Counted from the first letter of the stretch, positions 46,907 to 56,425 are shown. The stretch is 64,000 bases of DNA from Bdellovibrionales bacterium (GCA_016714165.1 JADJNU010000001.1:248001-312000), one strand, 5' to 3'. Program-made: numbers and translations. The notes: generated from the sequence alone by a model not told the origin.

Positions 46907-47980
46907 ATGATGGAAACAGAATTTTATCAAGGTCATTTGGATCGAGTCAGTCGTAGCTTTGCCTACTGTATTTCACAGTTGGATGCTCCCCTGCGGGGGT
47001 GGGTCAGTTTGACCTACCTCATCTGTCGGATATTGGACACCGTAGAGGACGCTCCTTGGAAGAGATTGAGTGAACAGTTGCGGCAGTTTGGTCAGTTTGA
47101 TGAGTTTCTGTTAAATCCTCCCCCGCCAGAATTGGTTCGATCATGGAACCAACAATTTCCACAAGAAATCCCGGAGGGTGAGAAGATTTTGCTGAGAGAC
47201 TCTGCGCTTGTTTTTGGGGAACTTCATGGCACTCCTTTGACTGTGAGAGCAGTGATTCAGGAAATGATCGTTTGCATGAGTGCAGGGATGCAGCACTATT
47301 CCCGTCTTCGAAAGCAGCGCGGACAAGTTCGTCTTATTAATCTGAGAGAAGTGAATCAGTATTGTTTTTTTGTGGCTGGTATTGTCGGAGAAACTCTTGC
47401 CCAATTGGTTAGGCATGTCGAACCTCAAGTCAGAGCAGCGCGGAAATTTGTTTTGGAGGCCCACCATTTCGGTCTTTTTTTACAGAAAATCAACTTGCTC
47501 AAAGATCAATTCAAGGATGAGCAAGAGGGACGTTTTTTTATTCATTCACGGGAAGAAATCAAAGAGAGCTTGAATCGAAATTCCTTGGGGGCCTGGAGGT
47601 TTTTGGAGAGTCTTCCAATTCAGCAACGAGGCTTTCGTTTGTTTTGCGCTCAAAGTTTATTTTTGGGCTTGGCTTCTCTTCCCTGGGTCGAAAAATCCCA
47701 TTCAAAAGGCAAAAAGGTGAAAATACCGCGTCTGGCGACGATGAAGTTATTCGATGTTTTGAAGAGAAATATAAATGATAATTTATTTTTGGAAGGGCTG
47801 TTCGGGGAATTGGCGAAGGAGGCTGGATTGAAACCTGATTTCTCTGCATCAGGGAAGATATCAAGTGCCAAGGCGTCTTTTTTGTTGTCTGATGGGGATT
47901 GGTTATGTGGAGTCTATCGTGGTCAACTGCACTCCGAAGATTTCTTTGATCTCGGAATGGCGGGGGCCTGTTTAACTTGA
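46907..47980 (+). CDS. squalene/phytoene synthase family protein
   Basis: The 357-aa protein joins prenyl diphosphates head to head (farnesyl-PP to squalene, or GGPP to phytoene) as a cytoplasmic, membrane-linked enzyme. Marks: VSRSFAYCISQL, the first Asp-rich motif DTVEDAP, YCFFVAGIVGE, and the second motif KINLLKDQFKDEQEG. Its stop overlaps the TTG of the PAP2 gene by 4 bases. The product could be hopanoid precursor or carotenoid; no cyclase or desaturase is nearby. Confidence 0.88.
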   Translation: MMETEFYQGHLDRVSRSFAYCISQLDAPLRGWVSLTYLICRILDTVEDAPWKRLSEQLRQFGQFDEFLLNPPPPELVRSWNQQFPQEIPEGEKILLRDSALVFGELHGTPLTVRAVIQEMIVCMSAGMQHYSRLRKQRGQVRLINLREVNQYCFFVAGIVGETLAQLVRHVEPQVRAARKFVLEAHHFGLFLQKINLLKDQFKDEQEGRFFIHSREEIKESLNRNSLGAWRFLESLPIQQRGFRLFCAQSLFLGLASLPWVEKSHSKGKKVKIPRLATMKLFDVLKRNINDNLFLEGLFGELAKEAGLKPDFSASGKISSAKASFLLSDGDWLCGVYRGQLHSEDFFDLGMAGACLT

Positions 47981-48587
47981 AGAACTACTTAGAAGATCTC
48001 GATCAGACTTGGTTTCTGCTTATCAATAACACTCTCACAAATCCCTCCTTAGACCGGTTTTTTGGGCAGATTACAAATCTTCACCATCATTCGTATTTTT
48101 TGTATATTGTTGTTCCTCTCTGCGTTCTTTTTTATCTGTGGAGGAGTCGCAGGCGGGCAATCAAAGTGATTGTGCTTGTGGGACTGGTTTTGGGCTTTGC
48201 GATACAATCAGCTACCGAGTTCTAAAACCTTTGGTTTCGAGGGCTCGACCCAAGTACGCTCTTGGATCTCAAGTGCAAGTGAGAGTCCCATATTATCCTA
48301 AGTCTGATAGCTTCCCCAGTAACCATGCGCTCTCAGGTTTTGCAGTGGCGAAGTTGTTGGCTTGGTGTTACCCGCTGGCCAGTCCATGGTGGTTTTTTGG
48401 GACAGCGGCAGTCATTGCTTACAGCCGAGTGTATGTGGGAGTGCACTATCCAGGGGATGTCATCGGCGGTGGTCTTATCGGTTACTTGATTTCCACTTTT
48501 TTGATTTGGATTCTCTTTTCACGATTCAAGTTTTTCTCCCCTGCGGGCGCGGTGACCGCTCCTCGTAAGAGGGGGCGGCGGTTTTAA
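47977..48587 (+). pseudogene. PAP2-family membrane phosphatase, frameshifted
   Basis: The first frame (TTG start at 47977 overlapping the previous stop) covers two TM segments and ends at 48225. A second frame to 48587 holds the three PAP2 motifs: KPLVSRARP, SFPSNHALSG (PSNH instead of PSGH) and SRVYVGVHYPGDVIGG. Adding one G near 48200-48201 joins them as VLGFADTISYRVLK, giving about 203 aa. PAP2 enzymes remove phosphate from lipid phosphates such as prenyl diphosphates, which fits the upstream prenyl synthase. Confidence 0.85.
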
Positions 48588-48662
48588 AGTACCCATAAGT
48601 ATTTGAGAAGTTTTGTGACTATTGATTGAGTAATTGCCTTGGACCAAAAGAAAAGGGGGGCA

Positions 48663-49015
48663 ATGATTCAGAACGACTGGATTTATGAGGAATTTAAGGG
48701 AGTAATTTAAACGATGGGAGATTTGAACGGCGGACGATACTTCAGAATCAGTATCTCAAAGTCAATGCAGAAAAAGGTGTTTTCAGAAGATGAAGTAAAA
48801 GTGTTGATTGCAAGAGATGAGCTCAATACAAGAAAATGAAACGATCAACTCAGACAGCGGTGGCCCAAGCTATGAGGCTCGTTGCGAAATTAGGCGGTTT
48901 CTTTGCCAGGAAATCTGATGGAAATTCTGGATTTTTTACTATTTGGCGAGGGCTCAAAAAACTTTCCGAGTTCATGGAAATTTTAAGTTCGCCAAGGTCA
49001 CTATTTTCAACCTAA
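48663..49015 (+). mobile_element. decayed IS4/Tn5-type transposase remnant
   Basis: One frame ends in AMRLVAKLGGFFARKSDG and WRGLKKLSEFM, which matches the C-terminal LGGFLGRKxDGxPGxxTLWRGLxRL pattern of IS4-family transposases. An upstream piece in another frame (NDWIYEEFKGVI, then GD and ERR-like residues) recalls the N terminus. The catalytic middle is absent and there are stops and frame changes. No terminal inverted repeats or target duplications were found. This is a dead fragment, useful as a sign of past insertion. Confidence 0.6.
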
Positions 49016-49238
49016 ATAAATATGGGTATTTTAAAGTGGTCGGTGAACGGATACGACTTTAGTCCTACATAACTGGTCCACTTGTGTGAGATTTGTCTGC
49101 GTCATCCCGGTCCAAGCATGTGAGACGGGACACCTTGGCCGGACTATCAATGCAGAAAAATCAGAATTTTTTCATCTAATAAGTGGTTTGTGATCATTTA
49201 ATTTTCCGCCTTCCCAATCGAGTATTAGGCAACTATCA

Positions 49239-49802
49239 TTATATTGTCGGTTTGCGAACGCTAAAAACATCAGAGTTATCAAAACTAAAAATCTCTGAAA
49301 ATCCTAGAGTTTTTCTAATTTTATATGCCGGTGTTTCTTGAACTGCAGCCAAGGGACTAAGCCCATGCCTTAAGGCGTTCAAAAATATTTCTTCATTTTC
49401 GGTCGACAAGCCAGATGTAATAACTTTTGTGTCGGGATTTATTCTAATAGCCTCTTCCAGTAGGGCTAAGCTAACCCCGTTACGTTTGTATTCTGTATAA
49501 ACAGTAATATTGTCCACCTGAAGAGAGCCTTCATTCGAATCATATCGGAATATCATAATACCCAAAGATGTCCCGCCGGCAGCTGGCTTTAGCGCCAATT
49601 TGAATCGTTTGACGGGACTTTTTGAATCAGGTGAGGGGTCACTTATTGAAATTTTAAGCTGTCGCCCTAATCTAATTTCAATATCTCTTAGAGTCTTATT
49701 TTCTGTAAAGATACTGCGGCATAAGGTAGGTGAAGCAATGCTAATATGTGAAATAAAAACAATACAGAATAAAATGCCAAAATACATTGGAAGATTCCTC
49801 AT
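49239..49802 (-). CDS. exported GNAT-like protein
   Basis: The 187-aa product starts with a signal peptide (YFGILFCIVFISHISIA). The mature part is GNAT-like: FKLALKPAAGGTSLGIMIF, VDNITVYTEYKRNGVSLALLEEAI (the acetyl-CoA loop, with NGVS where GxG is usual), SGLSTENEE and YKIRKTLGFSEI. GNAT enzymes need cytoplasmic acyl-CoA, so an exported one is unusual. Its DNA looks AT-richer than its neighbours. Acquired DNA is possible, given the transposase remnant beside it. Confidence 0.55.
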   Translation of the reverse strand: MRNLPMYFGILFCIVFISHISIASPTLCRSIFTENKTLRDIEIRLGRQLKISISDPSPDSKSPVKRFKLALKPAAGGTSLGIMIFRYDSNEGSLQVDNITVYTEYKRNGVSLALLEEAIRINPDTKVITSGLSTENEEIFLNALRHGLSPLAAVQETPAYKIRKTLGFSEIFSFDNSDVFSVRKPTI

Positions 49803-50233
49803 CGATCGAAATGGTATACATCTAAAATGTGAAAACTCTAAGCTTTAATTTCCTATCCAATTGATCTCCCGCTAACGTGGCGAAAAAAATCTTCATGAAG
49901 CCAAAATGCTTCTTTGGAGACAGTCCAATCCAACGAACTCCATAGAATATCTCACCCCGATCTTAGAAGTCACAAGTCAGCGATTTGACAGGCTAAGATC
50001 GGGTCGGCATGAAGCTTGTGGGTAAATGAATTGGCGAGTGACGACAATGGTGACTCGTCTTTTCGTGGTGGTAGCGATATCGGCCCTTTTTGCATGCTGA
50101 ATCTTTTGTGATTGGCTTTTTATCTAACAAGTGGCATTTGAATTGCAAACGATTGCTCGCGTCCGTATTTTTACTTTTTTTGATGTTGGTTTTTGAAGTT
50201 CTCCGGTTTAAGCATCAGCTTGGATTGTTGAAG
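49803..50233. other. intergenic region with inverted repeat and mini-ORF
   Basis: About 430 bases. It holds an 11-bp inverted repeat (49956-50003) and an 8-bp imperfect hairpin (about 50034-50056). A 17-codon frame (50047-50100) reads like a bare lipoprotein signal ending in LFAC, then a stop. No gene of normal size is supported. The promoter of the next gene should lie here. Confidence 0.5.
49956..50003. repeat. 11-bp perfect inverted repeat
   Basis: CCCGATCTTAG and CTAAGATCGGG are exact complements separated by 26 bases. No T-run follows, so it is not an obvious terminator. It could be an operator, a stem-loop RNA, or a trace of a mobile element. Confidence 0.7.
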
Positions 50234-51100
50234 ATGGTATTATGGCGATTCCCAAAAATTCTCGGGCTTGTCTTTTTTTGTTGGTCTCATCAGGCCCATG
50301 CTGGTTTTGTTTTGGACTTGGCGAATACCCTGGGATTGGTCAGGCCGCACAAGTCGATCTGTTTGGCCTTTCTAAAGGCGGGTGAGAAGCTTGATAGATT
50401 GGAAAAGTCTCAGGTGTCTGATGGTCTTAGCGGTTCAGGCGCCATCTCATCCCGTGCCTTTACCTTGAATTCATTTAGAACTCTCAAGAGTCGACTGGGG
50501 GTAGACCCCGAATCTGTTCTGAACCGTGGTTATGCTCGGATTTCCAGTCGGGGAGAAGTTCTGAGAGGTTCGATGGATAAGCTTCATGCGGCTTCAAGGT
50601 TGAATGCAGTAATAGTTTTGAGCGATCGTAAAGAGGACAATATAATCGTAGCTTTTTCTTCTCAAAATAGAGAGAAATTGAGTTATGCCATCGACGCTAT
50701 TGCAAGAGAAATGCAATTGACCCCACTGGGTGAGCTTGGTTGGCGGTCGATATTTACTCAGATTCAGGATTTTTTAACCGAGCCAGTGTCAGGCACACGA
50801 GAATACCTAATGGTGTCCGAATCGGCCCAATTCTCCCGTGATATCATCGGCGATTCCGGTGGTGTTGTAACTCTGAGTGCGAGTTCTCAGGGGGGCTCTC
50901 AGGGGAGTTCGATTTTTTTGGGCCACTCAGATATGTTGATTGAGCGGGACCCCGATGGGGAGGTTTCTATTCATTTATTGATTCAATACTCTGATGGAGA
51001 TCCTCAATTTCCAGCGAGAGGCCGAAGAAAAATTATCGGCGGTCCTGAGATGGATCTCAGGACTCCAGTCCCGAATGGGATTCCCAGTAAACGCGATTAA
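50234..51100 (+). CDS. exported hypothetical protein
   Basis: The ATG at 50234 gives a signal peptide (FPKILGLVFFCWSHQAHA) and a 288-aa product. The frame stays open to 50090, but that adds a second hydrophobic stretch and no ribosome site. The mature part has FRTLKSRLGVDPESVLNRGYARISS, a strand-rich middle (LNAVIVLSDRKEDNIIVAF) and a Gly/Ser loop. No family recognised. It is convergent with the Gly-rich lipoprotein. Confidence 0.6.
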   Translation: MVLWRFPKILGLVFFCWSHQAHAGFVLDLANTLGLVRPHKSICLAFLKAGEKLDRLEKSQVSDGLSGSGAISSRAFTLNSFRTLKSRLGVDPESVLNRGYARISSRGEVLRGSMDKLHAASRLNAVIVLSDRKEDNIIVAFSSQNREKLSYAIDAIAREMQLTPLGELGWRSIFTQIQDFLTEPVSGTREYLMVSESAQFSRDIIGDSGGVVTLSASSQGGSQGSSIFLGHSDMLIERDPDGEVSIHLLIQYSDGDPQFPARGRRKIIGGPEMDLRTPVPNGIPSKRD

Positions 51101-51145
51101 CTGTTTTCTGGCTGATGGCCACAGGTTGACACCTTTATGAGTTCC

Positions 51146-53152
51146 CTAATAGGCCGAGCAGTAGTTCTGAAGATCGTTCACAAGATTTATTCCAGGAAGC
51201 CCGGGAGCTCCATTCGGGGTGCTACCCGATCCCCCAAGGCCTCCAGTCGAGGTTGCAGTTGATTGTAAAATGGCCACAGTTGTTGAAGACATTGATGCGC
51301 AATAATTTACTTCTGAAACCCCACCGGCGCCACCACCTCCGCCGCCACTGCCACCACCAGTAATTCCGATGCCTCCATTGACGCTTGTGTTGATGTTTGA
51401 ATGAATTTCGCGAGCCGAGAGATGAATTGTGCCTCCGGCCCCGCCGCCGGCTCTATCAGAAGAGCCTTGTGAGCCGCTGGCTTTCAGTTCAAGTAAGCCC
51501 GGCCCCTGTATGTCCCCGATAAAAATGAGCAAGGCTCCCCCTCCAGATCCTCCGGCCACGGTGTTAACGCCGCCACCAGCACCTCCATACATAATTTTAT
51601 TGCCCCCATAGATCGAACAAGGACCCACGCAATAATCAACTGCGTATCCGCCAGAACCTGAATTTGCACCTCCATCTCCACCAGCGGAAATAGCACTGCC
51701 TCCTCCGCCGGCCCCACCAGAGCTCGGTTCATTTCCGCCCCCATTTGTGCTGGCACTTCCTGTGCTGCCTCCCGGGCCGGAAAGGCTGCCGCCATCAGAA
51801 AACGCGGTCGCATCAAACCCCGATCCATCGGATTTAATTGTGAGTGTGCTGCTTGAGTTCAGGACCAAGCTCTTGGCCCGAAAAACTGTGAGTCCAGTGA
51901 CATCCCCCCAGGCGTAGGTTCCCGATAATATCTGATGTACTGCGCCTGGTTGGACAGTGATTTGGTTAAAGTTTGGCACACGGATGATTTGGATATGACA
52001 GAAATATCCGCTGTATGAAATGGGCCCTGAGAGATTGGAGTTATTGATCGCAGCAGGAATAGGAGCGATTGGATGATCAATCTCGATAGAAGTGCTGTCT
52101 GGTACGTTCGTAACACGAGCAAACTGAAAATCTCCTCTGTGCAGTCCTCCTCCGCAAGCGTTGAGGTCAGGGTCCACCAGAGATCTTCCAGAAACGACAT
52201 GAAATAGGATTTCGTCACCAATCTCAAACTCGTAGTTCGTAAAACTAGAGCTTGTCGACAAAATCAAGCCTGTCGAGTCGATACCAACGATTCGGCGTGA
52301 GGCACCAAAGATTTTGTTGCTCGGCAAGTTTCGATAGCCAGGTGTGTAGCCAGAGAAAAAGCCATAGGTGCTCACATTGGATTGGCTCGGTCCCGTAGAG
52401 GTGATAACAATGTCGCCGTCTCCTCCATCACCGAAGAGGTTTTCTGCAACCGGAAAAAGAGGGGTAGTTCCACCGCCGCCCGATCCTCCGCCTTGAAAAA
52501 AGCTGCAATCCTCAAATTTCTCTGAGCCAGTGAGTGATGCGACAATGTTCACTTCTGCATTACCAGGAGCCAGATCCAAAGTCGCTTGACCGACAATCAA
52601 GGGGGTGGACAAGTGCTCCTTTGGAGGTGAGGCATGAGTACCAAATATGTCATAGCAATGTTCAAAGCTTGTTGTATCATCTGTCTTGAAGCCAATGAGA
52701 AAAATGCGGCGACCCTTTCCAGATGGCACATCCAATTCAATATTCTGACCTGGCTTAAAAATACCAGCTTCTTGACCGAATCGAACGACCTCAATGCCCT
52801 CAGAATTCTTGCAGCTTTTGTAATCAAGACCAGGTCCGCCGACGAAAACTGCATAACATGCGATTTCAGAAATATCCGTTGCGTCTTCTATTTCCCAGGA
52901 TCCACCCGCCGATTGGGTGCTTAGTTTTTTTGAAGCTGTTGCATTTGTGCTTCTGGTCTGTCCTAAGAGAACAGACGAAGTTGAGGAGCTTTTCGATTGA
53001 CCACTTGGTTTTCCCTTATATGAGGGGAGTGCCAAACTAATCTTACTCATATTGCTATTCTTTCGCGTGCAGGAAAAACCCAAAAGCGAGATGATAGACG
53101 CGGCCACCAAGTAAATCCAGACTTGTCTTTTGACACCTGTAACGTTCTTCAC
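51146..53152 (-). CDS. large glycine-rich lipoprotein
   Basis: The GTG start at 53152 follows GGAGGTATTAA, a strong site. The 668-aa product has a lipobox-like GFSC at about residues 25-28, a Ser/Thr linker, a Cys-containing beta-rich part, and a C-terminal ~250 residues with very high Gly/Ser content (GGSGGG, GGAGGAGG types). The last third resembles self-associating or adhesive low-complexity proteins. No catalytic motif. Probably a surface protein. Confidence 0.7.
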   Translation of the reverse strand: MKNVTGVKRQVWIYLVAASIISLLGFSCTRKNSNMSKISLALPSYKGKPSGQSKSSSTSSVLLGQTRSTNATASKKLSTQSAGGSWEIEDATDISEIACYAVFVGGPGLDYKSCKNSEGIEVVRFGQEAGIFKPGQNIELDVPSGKGRRIFLIGFKTDDTTSFEHCYDIFGTHASPPKEHLSTPLIVGQATLDLAPGNAEVNIVASLTGSEKFEDCSFFQGGGSGGGGTTPLFPVAENLFGDGGDGDIVITSTGPSQSNVSTYGFFSGYTPGYRNLPSNKIFGASRRIVGIDSTGLILSTSSSFTNYEFEIGDEILFHVVSGRSLVDPDLNACGGGLHRGDFQFARVTNVPDSTSIEIDHPIAPIPAAINNSNLSGPISYSGYFCHIQIIRVPNFNQITVQPGAVHQILSGTYAWGDVTGLTVFRAKSLVLNSSSTLTIKSDGSGFDATAFSDGGSLSGPGGSTGSASTNGGGNEPSSGGAGGGGSAISAGGDGGANSGSGGYAVDYCVGPCSIYGGNKIMYGGAGGGVNTVAGGSGGGALLIFIGDIQGPGLLELKASGSQGSSDRAGGGAGGTIHLSAREIHSNINTSVNGGIGITGGGSGGGGGGAGGVSEVNYCASMSSTTVAILQSTATSTGGLGGSGSTPNGAPGLPGINLVNDLQNYCSAY

Positions 53153-53380
53153 TTAATACCTCCGCGAAGTCTCTAAGTGCTTATCGGCGAAACCAATGAG
53201 ACACTCCATGCTAAAATTCTGTTTGTATTGTTATTGGACATGAAAAACTTGAGGTATGCCATGGGCAATCTATGAGTTGCAATATGCAAAAGGAACCAAC
53301 AAGGGAGGTGAAAGAAAATCGCTCGAAAGTCTCAAAAAAAGACCTTTTGCAATCAAATCAAATCACTTCAAATTTGAAGG

Positions 53381-55405
53381 CTACTTTTTGTTCTTAAAAT
53401 TGGGGGCGCCGATCTTGAGAGGATTGGGATTGTTGTAAAGCAAATATTTAGCAGTTTCGTAAAGGCCGAAGGTTAAATCAGACATCCACTGATCTCGGTC
53501 TTTCAATGTGGCTCTCAAATCTTGACCGGGAGTCTTTCCGCTCAAATCATAAAGCCCTTGAACGGCATTGGGTTCGGCCAACAAATAATACTGGTTATCA
53601 AGAAGAGCAATATGGGGAGGAGTCCTGTAGTAGACATAATGAAAAGCAAAGCGCTGATCCTTGAGCCGGGGGTCCCATAAATCCCGACCGAAGTTCCTGA
53701 CGAGAGTTTTATGTCCAGTGAGAGAACTGATTGTGACGAGAACATCGGGCTCTGTGGCAAAAGTATCAATTTTCTCCGGATGATCCCAACGCGGATGAAA
53801 GAATAAGAGAGGCACGTGAAAACGGGTGATGTGGTGCAATCGGCTGCCTTCAGACAGATGGGCAGCATCGAGATCAGGCAGACCGTGATCGCCAATAATA
53901 ACAAACAAAGTGTTGTTGTAGTAAGGGGCCTTCTTCGCAATCTCCATAAAATGACCCAAGCTGTAATCCGAAAAGCGAAGAGAATTATATTCATCGTTGG
54001 ATACAAGTCCATATCGAGCCAGGTCCTCTTTGCCTAGTTCCTTGGTCATAAATTCGCCGCGATCAGACGGTATCGTATAGGGACGATGAAATCCGGCTGT
54101 CTGTACGACGGTAAAAAAAGACTGATCTGGAGGCAGGGAACTCAGCTGATCATGAACTTCATTAAAAAGTTGATAGTCTGATATCCCCCACACATCTGTA
54201 CTTGGTGTTTTAAACATGCCCTCTTCAAAAATTTTCATATCAGGAATATTATTCGCAATAACTCCACGAATATTTCCCCAATTGGCACTTCCTCCAAGGA
54301 AATAGAATTTTTGGTATCCTTTGAAGGCGTTTATCAAAATATGCTGATCCACGATCAGGGGATTGCGACTTGAAGTTCTGGAACTCACGACATCTGGAAT
54401 TCCCGTCAGGGCCGTAAATATGGATCGAGCTGTTCCTTCCGAAGGGACATGATAGCGGGTGAACAATTTACCTTTCCTTGAGAGCGCATCAAAGTAAGGT
54501 GTTGGATCGAGAGGATGACCAAAGGCTCCTGTTTTGTGGGCGGCAAAAGATTCCATGATAATGAGAACGATATTGGTGTTTGACGGCAATTGAGGACGGG
54601 GAATGAGCCAGCGGTCAAAATTCAATTTCTCTGCATCAGGATTCTCGACACCCAGGTATTTGGAGACAATCGGATAGTATTTTTTTACTTTTTCGAGATC
54701 ATAGGGTCTTTCTCGATCTTTGAAGGTGTCAAAGAAATAGTGTATGGGATTCATTCCAAGAGAGGTGACAAAGGAATTTGTGCTGAAATAGGCTTCGCTC
54801 CAGCGCAAGGGATAGGCAGAAAATTTGCCGTAAATTCCACTCAAAAAAAGGACTGTCACAACAGAGCTTTGAAGCCACCTGTGTCCACCTCGAGTGTGAG
54901 GTAAATCGCATTTCTGGAAAAGTTTCCATAGGGCCCACGAAAAGAGGATTGTTAAACTGACAACACCAAAAATTATCTTAACGACAGGATATGTCTGCCA
55001 GACCATCTCAGCGCTGATCTCCGGATTTTCAAGAAACATAAGAATGGTCGCGTTAGCCCTTAAACCGAGATAGCTGTAATAAGCAAAATCAACAACATAA
55101 AACAACATGGCAAATGCAAAGCAAAATGTTCCGTAAGTTGTCCAGTAAGCTTGGGCCTTCTTAGAGCGGAATGGATTCAGAGATGGAATGAGCATTCCCA
55201 GGGCCGGAATCAGTAACAGCACCAAGAGAACTCGAGTATCAAATTTGAGTCCCAGATAAAAGGCTTTGATTAGCTCCAGGCGACTGCCAATGTCAGAGGC
55301 AAATGCGAAATAAAAAATCAAACGCAAAAGGGTAAAAGGAATGAGAAACATCACAAACAATCGAGCCAGTAAAAGTCCACGGCTCCCGACAAAGCGTTTC
55401 AACAT
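53381..55405 (-). CDS. LtaS-like phosphoglycerol transferase/sulfatase-family membrane protein
   Basis: The 674-aa protein has about five N-terminal TM segments and a large extracytoplasmic alkaline-phosphatase-fold domain. Signs: VLIIMESFAAHKTGAFG, PSEGTARSIFTALTGIP (nucleophilic Thr/Ser), the GISDYQLF and HRPYTIPSD segments and IGDHGLPD with metal ligands. LtaS makes lipoteichoic acid in Gram-positives; didermic homologues (OpgB type) add phosphoglycerol to glycans. The exact substrate here is unknown. Inner-membrane location. Confidence 0.88.
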   Translation of the reverse strand: MLKRFVGSRGLLLARLFVMFLIPFTLLRLIFYFAFASDIGSRLELIKAFYLGLKFDTRVLLVLLLIPALGMLIPSLNPFRSKKAQAYWTTYGTFCFAFAMLFYVVDFAYYSYLGLRANATILMFLENPEISAEMVWQTYPVVKIIFGVVSLTILFSWALWKLFQKCDLPHTRGGHRWLQSSVVTVLFLSGIYGKFSAYPLRWSEAYFSTNSFVTSLGMNPIHYFFDTFKDRERPYDLEKVKKYYPIVSKYLGVENPDAEKLNFDRWLIPRPQLPSNTNIVLIIMESFAAHKTGAFGHPLDPTPYFDALSRKGKLFTRYHVPSEGTARSIFTALTGIPDVVSSRTSSRNPLIVDQHILINAFKGYQKFYFLGGSANWGNIRGVIANNIPDMKIFEEGMFKTPSTDVWGISDYQLFNEVHDQLSSLPPDQSFFTVVQTAGFHRPYTIPSDRGEFMTKELGKEDLARYGLVSNDEYNSLRFSDYSLGHFMEIAKKAPYYNNTLFVIIGDHGLPDLDAAHLSEGSRLHHITRFHVPLLFFHPRWDHPEKIDTFATEPDVLVTISSLTGHKTLVRNFGRDLWDPRLKDQRFAFHYVYYRTPPHIALLDNQYYLLAEPNAVQGLYDLSGKTPGQDLRATLKDRDQWMSDLTFGLYETAKYLLYNNPNPLKIGAPNFKNKK

Positions 55406-55541
55406 CTATGAGACTCCAGGAAATGAAATTGCTTCTGTGTACCACTGTCCCGCTCGATCAACAAATTGAACTTTTGGATTTGGCCCAGGAACGGACGAGG
55501 TCTGTATGTCTGCGCCAGGCTTTTGACGCGATCAGCATGTG

Positions 55542-56390
55542 TTATTTGATCTCGTTTAATTGCCAGTCGTATTTGAGAAACTCATTTTTGAAAGAATTTT
55601 TGGAGAGAATCTTTCTTAAGCTGGGATCGTCGGTAATATAGGGGGCGATAAATTTGTTGATGGAGCCCGCTTCTTTGATGAAATCATCGCCAAACCAAGG
55701 CATCGGGGAAAATATCTTAGAGAGGTAGAGAGTTTTCGTTTTTTTTGACAGCCGATTGTGCGTGGAATCACGCAAAAATAACTTTGTTTGATTTTCCAAT
55801 TGAAGATCAATTCCATGAGCGACGTAAGGGTCTGGTTTCAAAGGGGGGCTTGAAACGGTTCCAGAGTTCAGGGCAAAGAGAATTCGGGGGTCAGGAAATG
55901 CGCCACGAATGGCTTTAAATCTGAGCCAATCCAAATTGCGGTTTTTTCCGAGCAAAGAAAAGAATACAATTTGCCATGGACTCTCAAGAAGTGGTCCGAT
56001 CTTGTTGACGGATTCGATGGGATAATTGTTGAGGACGTGTTTGATTGTAAAGGCATTATAAGAATTGATGAGGAAGGCGAGTTTTTGATTTTGGCCCCAG
56101 GAGTTGAACTGAGACTCGGTGACTTTCGAAAATTCAGCCAAACAGAGGTCAAAAAACTTTTCTTTCTTCTTGAGTTCACGATAGTTAACGCTCGAACTTG
56201 CGCCTTTGGTAATAACGTACTTCTCCAAAACCTGGGCCCATTTTGTGTAAGAGTGGTCGAACTCTGCCTGAGGGGTGCTGTCCGAACTGGTCATTGATAC
56301 AAAATCGGCGGCTTTCGTTGAAAGAGAAAAAATCTGAGAGAGAAAAGCGAGGAGGGACAATATTTTAAAAATATAAAATCGATCTTTCAT
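55542..56390 (-). CDS. exported DUF547 protein lacking conserved cysteines
   Basis: The 282-aa protein has a signal peptide (SLLAFLSQIFSLSTKA). DUF547 signs are LAFLINSYNAFTIKHVLNNYPIES, SPWQIVFFSL, RILFALNSGT and a DLQLENQTKLFLRD region. In most DUF547 proteins the middle motif reads N-C...S-C-P-P; here it is NSGTVSSPPL, with both Cys replaced by Ser. A GGATAATTT stretch gives the ribosome site. An AAAAG repeat lies just upstream, so expression may vary. Function of the family is unknown. Confidence 0.82.
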   Translation of the reverse strand: MKDRFYIFKILSLLAFLSQIFSLSTKAADFVSMTSSDSTPQAEFDHSYTKWAQVLEKYVITKGASSSVNYRELKKKEKFFDLCLAEFSKVTESQFNSWGQNQKLAFLINSYNAFTIKHVLNNYPIESVNKIGPLLESPWQIVFFSLLGKNRNLDWLRFKAIRGAFPDPRILFALNSGTVSSPPLKPDPYVAHGIDLQLENQTKLFLRDSTHNRLSKKTKTLYLSKIFSPMPWFGDDFIKEAGSINKFIAPYITDDPSLRKILSKNSFKNEFLKYDWQLNEIK

Positions 56391-56400
56391 AAATTATCCT

Positions 56401-56425
56401 CTTTTCTTTTCTTTTCTTTTCTTTT
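56401..56425 (-). repeat. pentanucleotide (AAAAG)5 tract upstream of the DUF547 gene
   Basis: Five perfect copies of CTTTT (AAAAG on the coding strand) end 11 bases before the DUF547 ATG, directly adjoining the ribosome binding site. Such tracts in promoter or leader regions often vary in copy number by slippage and can change expression. Confidence 0.9.
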
